Position numbers and translations under genes: made by a program
The notes under the pieces: model-generated
The model's database searches: none
The model's input: the letters and a program-made list of their open reading frames with translations, nothing else
Told to the model about the DNA's origin: nothing
In this document: positions 34,944-43,000 of the stretch, in pieces
How positions within the stretch are numbered: the stretch's first letter is position 1
Layout of the letters: the number at the start of each line of letters is the position of its first letter
Origin: Chryseobacterium arthrosphaerae
Lineage (GTDB): Bacteria; Bacteroidota; Bacteroidia; Flavobacteriales; Weeksellaceae
NCBI RefSeq assembly: GCF_001684965.1
Contig: NZ_MAYG01000001.1
Coordinates: forward strand, 1,860,001 to 1,924,000
Direction: 5' to 3'
DNA length: 64,000 nt

Positions 34944-35903
34944 TTATTTCAGAATAACATTTGCATTGACCAGAATACCTTTGGCCCTGTTCATATCTTT
35001 AGGCTTTACTTTGATCTCATAGATCGCATCCTGCAACTGATAATCAGGGTAAGCAGTGGTAATATCCGCATACTTGGTAAGCTGCTTGATGTACACAATA
35101 TTCCCTGTCAGGTTTTCTTTATTGTAAACCACCTGCATATTAACTTCCTGCCCTTTTTTGTATTTGGAAATGGCACTTTCAGGGATCGTAAATCTGAAAT
35201 AAGTGCTTTCCGGGATATAGCCATTGAATAAAGCAAAACCGGCTGTCGCCAATTCTCCGGTATTCAGGCTGATGGTTTCTATTTCCATATCGTTGGTAGC
35301 GATGATGTATCTTTCCGAATAGGCCACGTTGGCCTCCTGCAACGCCCCTTTCGCCTGGGAAGCCTGCCCGGCCGCCATCTCTACTTTTTCGAAGCGGGTT
35401 CCTCTCTGCACATCGTCCAGTTCCGCCACTACAGCATCATATTGCGCTTTTGCGCCCTGAAGCTTTGCATAGACCTCATCGTGAGCCTGTGGAGACATTA
35501 GACTGTCACGGAACATATTATTGGCTCTTCTGTAAGATTTCTGAGCGAATTCGTACTGTTCTTTAAGGCCTTTATATTTGGCCTGCAGCTGTCTCATCTG
35601 ATCTGCGGTAGCTCCGTTCTTTGCCATCTGCTCCTGAGCTGTAGCTGCATTCACAGCCCCCTGGGCCTGGGCAATTTTGGCAGAAACTTCCGGGACATCA
35701 AGCTGTGCCAGGGTATCTCCTTTTTTTACAGTTTGCCCTTCAGAGACATATATTTTTAAGATTCTTCCGGTAACCTTCGGGGCAAAAGAGATCACGTCTT
35801 TTTTAGTTTTTCCTTCAGGTTCCTTGATCTTTTCATCTTTTTTGTCACAGCTCCCCAGCATCAACAGAGCAGCAAAGAGTACAGATATATTTTTATGCAT
35901 CAT
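34944..35903 (-). CDS. HlyD/membrane-fusion-protein family lipoprotein
   Basis: 319 residues. Lipobox LGSC (Cys19). The biotinyl-lipoyl segment SFAPKVTGRILKIYVSEGQT near 43 leads into a helical hairpin rich in Ala/Gln/Lys (about 80-195, with KIAQAQGAVNAATAQEQMAK). A beta-barrel region follows with TGELATAGFALFNGYIPEST and a final FKMNRAKGILVNANV-type strand. It links the inner-membrane permease to the TolC-type channel in the periplasm. It lies 8 bases after the TolC gene and 69 bases before the permease gene. Confidence 0.9.
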   Translation of the reverse strand: MMHKNISVLFAALLMLGSCDKKDEKIKEPEGKTKKDVISFAPKVTGRILKIYVSEGQTVKKGDTLAQLDVPEVSAKIAQAQGAVNAATAQEQMAKNGATADQMRQLQAKYKGLKEQYEFAQKSYRRANNMFRDSLMSPQAHDEVYAKLQGAKAQYDAVVAELDDVQRGTRFEKVEMAAGQASQAKGALQEANVAYSERYIIATNDMEIETISLNTGELATAGFALFNGYIPESTYFRFTIPESAISKYKKGQEVNMQVVYNKENLTGNIVYIKQLTKYADITTAYPDYQLQDAIYEIKVKPKDMNRAKGILVNANVILK

Positions 35904-35911
35904 TTTAATTT

Positions 35912-37330
35912 TTAAGGGATTAAATAAAGTTTGGTGATATCCAGCTCCTGGGTAGATCTCATCAGTTCTATTCCCGCTCTTCTCTGGTTAAAAACTGCAT
36001 TCTGATATTCCAGTTCAGCGGCTTCCAGATCATTTTCGGCATCAATAAGCTGTGAAGACTTGCTCATCCCGTACCTGAACTCTTTTTCAGCCTGTACCAG
36101 TGCATTCTTTGCCAGTTCCTTTTCTTTAGCTTTCAGGGTGATCTGTGCAGAGGCAATATTATAGTTGGTCTGGTTGTTGGCCTGGTTCAGTGTCAGTTTT
36201 TTTAAAGCATCTTCTTTCTGGTTCTGCAGCATTTCTTTCCCAACTTTGGCAGTTTCTTCTGCATGTTTTCCTTCTTTACCATCAAAAATCTCCCACTTGA
36301 ACCCTACTCCAGCTGTAATCAGAGGGAATACATTGATATTATTAGGTCTCCAGTCCAGTTTTTTACCTTCATAGCCCAGTATCGGTACAGCCGGAATAAT
36401 GTTTTCAGAACTTTTGATATGGTTACCGTAAAGCCCGATGTAGTATGCTGAGGCCATTAACTGCACTTTTGGAATCATCCATGTTTTTTCAGCTTTTATT
36501 TTGTAATCTGCTGCTGCAATCCCATGCTCAAGAGCCCGGATTTCCGCTCTCTGCTCTATTCCTTTTTCAGGAGAAAGCAATTCTACCGGTGACAGTACAG
36601 GATCAATCATTCTGAGACGTTCCCTGTCAATTCCTGTTAAAATATACAGCTGGGTAAGAAGCAGTTCTTTCTTCCCTTCATATTCTATAACCTTCGCATT
36701 TAAAGTGGCCTGGGCAAGTTCAATTTTCTTATGATCATAAGGAGTGATCAGTCCGTAACCTAATGCTTTATCTGCTGTTTTTTTATTGATATCAAGCCTT
36801 TTTGTACTTTCATCCAGTACTTTTCTGGACTGGTGAATCAATGCCAGCTGATCATAAGCTTTGGAAATGGCAGCTACCACCTCATCCTTTGTCTTCTCCA
36901 GCAGGATATCTTCAGATTTCTTTTTTTCTTCAACAGCTTTCTTCATGTATTTTACCTTACCTCCGGAATACAGAAGCATTTTGGCATCAGCTTTAGCTAC
37001 GCCTGAGAATCCTGATACATTGAAATTGTTGTTGAATGCGCCTTCAGGGATATTAATAAAAGGAGCGAGATTAATTTCCGGTGAGGTAAGTCTTGCAGTA
37101 CCGTTAAGATACCCGGCTTTTCCGCTCAGTTCCAAAGTAGGAAGGAAAATATCTTTCAGCTTATGCTCGTCGAGATCGGTAAGTTTATTTTGGGTCATCT
37201 GCATTTTGAGGTTCGAATCCCGAACCATGGCACTGTCTAAAAGTTCCTTAAAATCGGGAGCAGACTGTGCCCATCCCAAAGCAGGGAAAGCCAAAAAACT
37301 AAACGTAAAAATCAATAAATTGTTTTTCAT
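35912..37330 (-). CDS. TolC-family outer-membrane efflux protein
   Basis: 472 residues. A signal peptide (to about residue 21, LGWAQ) is followed by the two OEP repeats of the TolC family: long helices such as LDEHKLKDIFLPTLELSGKA and DEVVAAISKAYDQLALIHQS in the first, and NQANNQTNYNIASAQITLKA and KNALVQAEKEFRYGMSKSSQ in the second. The family's QLIDAENDLEAAELEYQNA tail motif closes it. It forms the outer-membrane exit duct for the HlyD and ABC-2 proteins encoded downstream. It is the first gene of the operon; no regulator gene lies directly upstream, where a divergent gene starts at 37495. Confidence 0.92.
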   Translation of the reverse strand: MKNNLLIFTFSFLAFPALGWAQSAPDFKELLDSAMVRDSNLKMQMTQNKLTDLDEHKLKDIFLPTLELSGKAGYLNGTARLTSPEINLAPFINIPEGAFNNNFNVSGFSGVAKADAKMLLYSGGKVKYMKKAVEEKKKSEDILLEKTKDEVVAAISKAYDQLALIHQSRKVLDESTKRLDINKKTADKALGYGLITPYDHKKIELAQATLNAKVIEYEGKKELLLTQLYILTGIDRERLRMIDPVLSPVELLSPEKGIEQRAEIRALEHGIAAADYKIKAEKTWMIPKVQLMASAYYIGLYGNHIKSSENIIPAVPILGYEGKKLDWRPNNINVFPLITAGVGFKWEIFDGKEGKHAEETAKVGKEMLQNQKEDALKKLTLNQANNQTNYNIASAQITLKAKEKELAKNALVQAEKEFRYGMSKSSQLIDAENDLEAAELEYQNAVFNQRRAGIELMRSTQELDITKLYLIP

Positions 37331-37494
37331 GGTTTATGTTTATAACAAATATAATGCAAAAAATGTTTAAATCCTTAATCATAATCCCACAAAACAGTGA
37401 ATTTAAAACAAGTTTAAAATCTGTTTAAATATAACGCTCTTTAAAATAAAGTTTTGCCCGATCCGTTTAAATCTTAATTAAAAACTAAAAAACT

Positions 37495-38724
37495 TTGAAA
37501 AAACTGATAACTCTACTTTTACAGTTTCCTTTTTGCCTGATTTTTTCTCAGCAAACACTAGGCTGCAAGTGCATTCAGTTCGAAAAACTGAAGGACAGCC
37601 TTTCCAGTTCCCATTTCCCTTTCAGACCTGTCACGGAACAAGAGGCCCTCACTCCACCCTTTCAATATATATCGGTAAAGTATATCAAACAAAATGCTCA
37701 TTCAAAAAACATCATTGATCCGGTGAAGCAAAGAACGAAAGATCTGCCTTATGATAATTTTGATGCAATATATGCCATCAGACAAGAGGAATTTGATAAA
37801 AAAGTAAGTGATATTCCTATTCCGCTTATTGTAAAAACCGGCCAGCTTAACGGAACAGTCGCTATACTCTATACCACAGATTCATTTTTATCCAATGACT
37901 ATTATCTGAGGATTTCGAAAGACAACGGGAAAACGTGGAAAAATTATTTTACCGGACTTGTTGCCAATCAGCATTATTTTTTAAAAAGCAATTCCGGATA
38001 TCCGTTGTGGAAGGATGAAAATCATCTTCAGATTGAAGCAGATATCACCCGGATGACCCAACATCATGTTTATGGAGCTTCCCCTGAATATGCCATTGTA
38101 AAAGACAATGCTTTACTGACTTTTGACCTTTCTGAAATTTTAAAAGATTCTGACGGAGACGGCATCAATGATATTGAAGAAAACAGAAAGCTTTTTACCA
38201 ATCCTTATTCAAAGGATACAGACGGTGACGGCATCAGTGATGCGGAAGATAACAACCCCAAATATAAAACACCTGAAAATGATTTCACAAAACTCCTCCA
38301 GGGTATTATGTATGGCAACTATAACATTACTGTTCATCAGAATCCCTTCCATGAAGAATTTTTCATCCCACTGGCAACATTTAAAGAGGACCTGAAGAAG
38401 CAGAGGGAAGAACTTCCCGAAAGAAAAAAGGATTTTGTCTATTCATTGGATTACAGGATCATCGTGACTGATGATGAAAATCTGAAAGGCATGGAGCCCA
38501 TTGATGAAAAAATTATTTTTTTGACCTCAAAAGAATATGCGGAATACAGTAAGTTTAACTATATGAACCGCTTCAAAACGTATTACAGCAAAATTTTCCG
38601 TTGTGATGATAAGAAAGACACCTATATTTTTATGATTGAAGGCACTACGACAGGCCTGACCTATCTTATCAAAAGAACTGCTGAGGGATGGAAAGTTGAT
38701 ATTATTAACCATTGGATGTCTTAA
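37495..38724 (+). CDS. Exported TSP3-repeat protein of unknown function
   Basis: 409 residues from a TTG start (TTG AAA AAA CTG), chosen because it begins a normal signal peptide, MKKLITLLLQFPFCLIFSQ; no in-frame ATG lies close by. The N-terminal half (about 25-215) is an unknown domain with GTVAILYTTDSFLSNDYYLR. Two calcium-binding thrombospondin type-3 repeats follow, DSDGDGINDIEE and DTDGDGISDAEDNNP (about 218-258), and then a C-terminal domain of about 140 residues ending VDIINHWMS. Probably periplasmic or surface-exposed. I do not recognise either flanking domain. Confidence 0.78.
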   Translation: MKKLITLLLQFPFCLIFSQQTLGCKCIQFEKLKDSLSSSHFPFRPVTEQEALTPPFQYISVKYIKQNAHSKNIIDPVKQRTKDLPYDNFDAIYAIRQEEFDKKVSDIPIPLIVKTGQLNGTVAILYTTDSFLSNDYYLRISKDNGKTWKNYFTGLVANQHYFLKSNSGYPLWKDENHLQIEADITRMTQHHVYGASPEYAIVKDNALLTFDLSEILKDSDGDGINDIEENRKLFTNPYSKDTDGDGISDAEDNNPKYKTPENDFTKLLQGIMYGNYNITVHQNPFHEEFFIPLATFKEDLKKQREELPERKKDFVYSLDYRIIVTDDENLKGMEPIDEKIIFLTSKEYAEYSKFNYMNRFKTYYSKIFRCDDKKDTYIFMIEGTTTGLTYLIKRTAEGWKVDIINHWMS

Positions 38725-38768
38725 TCTGTCTGAATATTTCAAAAATAAAATGTTTCTAATTTTTAATA

Positions 38769-39312
38769 ACGCAACGTTCGCAAAGTTTAATCATACTCCA
38801 TCTTTTAGTTCGCAAGGGCACTTCGTTCAGCAAGGGCAATGAAAACAATCAGATTAATAAAGTCTCAATTAGAATGAGTTTGTTATCCGTATTCAATAAG
38901 AGCGAACTTTAGTCCGTTATGCTAAAAATAATCATTCGAAAGGCTTTAGCCAAAATTTAAACGCAACCTTCGCAAAGTTTAATCATACTCCATCTTTTAG
39001 TTCGCAAGGGCACTTCGTTCAACAATGGCAATGAAAATAATTAGATTAACAAAGTCTTAATTAGAATGAGTTCGTTATCCGCATTCAATAGGAACGGACT
39101 TTAGTCCGTTATGCTAAAAATAATCATTCGAACGGCTTTAGCCAAAATTTAAACGCAACGTTTGCAAAGTTTAATCATACCCCATCTTGAAGTTCGCAAG
39201 GGCACTTCGTTCAGCAATGGCAATGGAAACAATAAGATTAATAAAGCTTTAATTAGAATGAGTTCGTTATCTGTATTCAATAGGAACGACTAAAGTCTGT
39301 TATGCTAAAAAT
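38769..39312 (+). repeat. 192-bp tandem repeat, 2.8 copies, non-coding
   Basis: The word acgcaac starts copies at 38769, 38961 and 39153, exactly 192 bases apart; inner landmarks (gttatc at 38882, 39074 and 39266) keep the same period. Copies 1 and 2 are full and copy 3 stops after about 160 bases. Each holds a palindromic aacggactttagtccgtt-type core and a ggctttagcc word. Differences are scattered single bases, and no reading frame spans the units. The surrounding 38725-39402 has no gene. Confidence 0.9.
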
Positions 39313-39402
39313 TCCTGCCGAATGAAAAACTGTAGACTTATTTTTCATTGAAAAATCCGCAGTATTAACGAATTATTTTTAGTGATTATTAAAATCAAAA
39401 AA

Positions 39403-39430
39403 AGGCTCCCCACAGTGATGTGGGGAGCCT
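39403..39430 (-). terminator. Terminator of the ecotin gene
   Basis: A perfect 10-bp GC-rich stem (aggctcccca with tggggagcct) and an 8-base loop; on the minus strand it is followed by TTTTTTTGATTTT. Confidence 0.92.
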
Positions 39431-39457
39431 TCGTTATAGAGTTATAATAAGCTGATT

Positions 39458-39946
39458 CTATCTTTGAACTGCTTTTTTCATCGTGTTGTCAGGGCGTAGT
39501 ACTCTGTAACGTACTTCAATATCTTTCGGTACATAAAACACCAATGGCAACTTACTGTTGTAGTTTACGATTTCCGGCTTCAGGGTTACAAACTTTTTCG
39601 TCAGTTTCTGTCCCGGGCAAGCCATCAGTGTACCTCCTGTTTCTCCTTTGGATTCTACTTCATAATAGTTATATCCCCATCCCTGAAGATCCTGGCTTTT
39701 CATTTCTCCCATCAGGAAGTACTTGTTGCAGTCTAACATTTTTTCAGTTCCAACGAAAACCTCTACTTTAAGGTCGGCTTCATTTTTTGCAACGGGAAGC
39801 TGAATATATACCTGCTTATATCCTTCTTTAGCTTTTGGGAACATTTCAATCTGCAGTTTTTCAAACTTTTCAGCTTTCTTTTGTGCGAAAGCGTTTACTC
39901 CTGCCATCAATATCAATCCTGCGATTAAAGTTTTAGAAAATTTCAT
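39458..39946 (-). CDS. eco: Ecotin, periplasmic serine protease inhibitor
   Basis: 162 residues, the usual ecotin length. A signal peptide (about 1-22, FAQ) is followed by the ecotin fold: EKLQIEMFPKAKEGYKQVYI, LPVAKNEADLKVEVFVGTEK, LQGWGYNYYEV, and the reactive loop GTLMACPG (105-112). Cys73 and Cys110 match the family's disulfide. By alignment with the E. coli loop STMMAC the P1 position is Leu107 instead of Met. Ecotin is a dimeric inhibitor of trypsin-, chymotrypsin- and elastase-like proteases. The next two genes upstream on the same strand encode alpha-2-macroglobulins, also protease inhibitors. A terminator at 40057-40080 separates them, so it is probably a separate unit in the same locus. 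Confidence 0.93.
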   Translation of the reverse strand: MKFSKTLIAGLILMAGVNAFAQKKAEKFEKLQIEMFPKAKEGYKQVYIQLPVAKNEADLKVEVFVGTEKMLDCNKYFLMGEMKSQDLQGWGYNYYEVESKGETGGTLMACPGQKLTKKFVTLKPEIVNYNSKLPLVFYVPKDIEVRYRVLRPDNTMKKAVQR

Positions 39947-40056
39947 CTTTTAATAATTTTTTTAATTTATACTACCCAAATTCCAAAAACCATTCCAAAA
40001 TTAAACAATTGTTTGATTTATCGATTTAATTCTATTTTTATTTGAAATCTAAAAAA

Positions 40057-40080
40057 AACTGCAGTAAAATTACTGCAGTT
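40057..40080 (-). terminator. Terminator of the macroglobulin operon
   Basis: A 10-bp stem (aactgcagta with tactgcagtt) and a 4-base loop, followed on the minus strand by an eight-base T-run. It lies 8 bases after the stop codon of the gene at 40089. Confidence 0.9.
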
Positions 40081-40088
40081 CTTATACA

Positions 40089-43000
40089 TTATTCTGAAAT
40101 GGTCACATTAGTTCCTTTGGTGTGAGCATTCATCTGTGGTGCATAATAATTTTGCATCGTCGTAATTCCGTTGGAGAATTTTCCTGATGCATTAGCTACC
40201 ACATCGTATTCAAAAACATATTTTCCTTTCGGCATATACTGAATATAGAAATTGGTAGAGGCATCTTTTGTCGACTGATAATACCCTAAATTATTTTTCC
40301 ACTGATAACCTGACAGGGCGTCTGTAGGTTCAAACCCTGCAGCACGCATATCTTTAATATGGATAAATTCCATCGCTCTGTCTGTATTCAGGATCATTCT
40401 TACAGTGACCTTATCTCCTACTTTCAACGGAGTTTCTGATGAAATTTTCTGAAGTTCTTCCCCGTTTACTGTTTTTACTTTTTTGTAAAGTTCTTTGGTT
40501 ACGGAAATATAATTTTCAGAAGATTTTATCTTATCCAGATCCTCATAATACTGCCAGAATAAACCACCCTGAACAATTCCCGGACCTGGTTTGGTAACAG
40601 TAACTGTTGCCAGGTTTTTGTCTATAGTTTCTGTTTTCACGGCAGATTTTACGTAACCTGTAGCCTGAGTCTGATGAGCCAGTTCTTTTCCGCCCCATAC
40701 AATTGTTGCTTTGTCGCTTTCAGCTCCTGTCCAGGACTTCCCTGAATTCAGAATGGTAAAGATCACTTCGGCTGTTCCTCTTGAGCTTCCCCATGCATTC
40801 ACTTCTTTCTGGGTAACCAGCCAGATCTTCATGTCTTCTATAAACTTCTGATCGGCAGGTCTCAGTGTATTGAATGCTTCCAATGCTCCTGCGTGATTCA
40901 CCACTTTGGAACCAAACCATCCCCAGTCATTTAAATTCTGCTTCCAGTATACTCCCTGTGTTTGGGTATCTGTAGAAGTTTCTTTAAGATAGGTCATCAG
41001 TTTACCGGAAACGTCTTTCAATCCGTAATCATTCATCAGCAGTGCTGCACGGTGCAATCCGAAGAAAGTAAAGTCTGTGATTTTAGCTGTTTTTGCCTTT
41101 TGTTTTACCAAAACTTTCAGCGCAGCACCTTTTCCTTTCAAAGGATATTGTTTTTCCCAGTAGTTGCGGGTATCCAGATAATCAAGCGTCCAGTTGGTCC
41201 AGATGTTTTTGCTTTTCACATCAGCATATTTGTTGATTTCGTTATCCAGATACTGAATCAGTTTTGTAACCAGTTCTTTTTGGTCTGCACTCTGATAATC
41301 TTTCACATTATCTTTTAACCAGGTATTGATCTTTCCTAAGTTTTTAAGGATATATAATGATGTTCCGTAAGAGCTCGGATAGCCTGCATACCATGAGAAA
41401 CCTCCGTCCGGATTCTGCAGTTTTCTGAAATCATCCCAATCCTGGCTGATAGAATTTCTCATCGTATTGGCATCAAACAATAGTGCCAGTTTCTGCATCT
41501 GCTCGCCTTCATTTTTGCTTTCAAGCACCCAAGGGGTTTCTTCCAGTAGCAGCTGTTTCAGCTCCTGATTTTTCTCAAGGTTTGAATTCAATAATCCTTT
41601 GTTCTGATATTCTTCAAAAACAGTTTTCATCTTCGGATTGGCTTTAAAGATTTCAGAAGCCAGCACATCGGCAAACCATTTATTGAAGATTACATCGGCA
41701 GAATTATTCTGATCGTTTTTCAGGCTTGGAAGTGCAAACATAATTTCCCAGATCGGATTAGTTGTCAGTTCCAGGGTATTGGAAACGTTAGAAGCCGTTG
41801 CAGAAGTATTATTTTTAAGGTTATCCAGAACAAATGTTTTGGTCTCTCCTTCCTTCACAAATACCGGAACGGCATCCGTTACCAGCATTCTGTTTGGCAG
41901 TACCGCTACAGCCTGTTGCTCACCGTCAGAATATGCCCCTGCTTTTGCAACCACTTTCAGAATGATGGATGACACATTATCCGGAACTTTCAGTTTCCAT
42001 GTAAGTTCCCCGTTTCCATTTTCATTTAAACTGAAGTTTTGTACACCTGAATTCACTCCAAATTCTGAAGAGATATTTTCATTGGTGAAAGCATCCAGAA
42101 TTTGTAATTCTGCTGAACCGCTTAACTTCTTATCGGTAAGGTTTGATAATTTGGATTGCAGGTTCAGTTCGTCACCTTCTCTTAAAAATCTAGGATAGTT
42201 TGGCGTTACAGAGAATTCTTTCTGGGTTACCACCTCTTTTTGAAGGGTAGCAGCCCTGGCATCTCTGGTGTGGGCCAGGAACATCAGTTTCCATTTGGTG
42301 AGGGCTTCCGGAGAAGTGAATTCAAAGTTGACATTCCCTTCGGCATCGGTTTTCAGATCCGGATAGAAGAAAGCAGTCTCATTCAGGTTCATACGAACGG
42401 CCACTTTTTCCAGACTTTCCTGGTTTTGCTGTTCTTGTGGGAATGCATCTACTTTAGGTGCATTTACAGGAGCAGGAACAACATTCTGAATAGCTACAAT
42501 TCGATCTTCAACAGCAGCACTCTTCATGGCCACACTAGCTTTCCTTCCTGTCGAAGATGGTGGTGGCGGCGGTGAATATGCTGCATTCATCACACTTTCC
42601 GCTGCTGCTCCTGCTGCATATCCTTGTAAAGCTATAAAATTATCCACTCCATCAAACCAGTTAAAGTCAGGAGGCATGATATAATTCTCATTGAAATATC
42701 TCATTTTCTTCTGATAGGTTTTTTCCTCCAGGTAGTTTCTGACAGCATAGGATGCAATTCTTCTGTATGGAGCATAGAGCCTGTTCCATTTATAGTTGTT
42801 CACAGCAAACTGATCCAGAGACATATCATACATATTCGCCAGTACTTCGGCATTGATCTTCTCTTTGTCATTTCCGGTTACCTTTACCGTCCATTTCTCT
42901 TTTGCATTAGGCTCCAGCTTATCTCTGAAAGTAACGGTTTCTATTTTTAAAGGGCTCTCGGTATCTTTTATTTTCAAAGTGACTGATTCTGTATTCACAT

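Noticed and set aside
38725..39402. CRISPR array at the tandem repeat
   Set aside because: The period is 192 bases with diverging copies and no short repeat/unique spacer pattern, and no cas genes are present.
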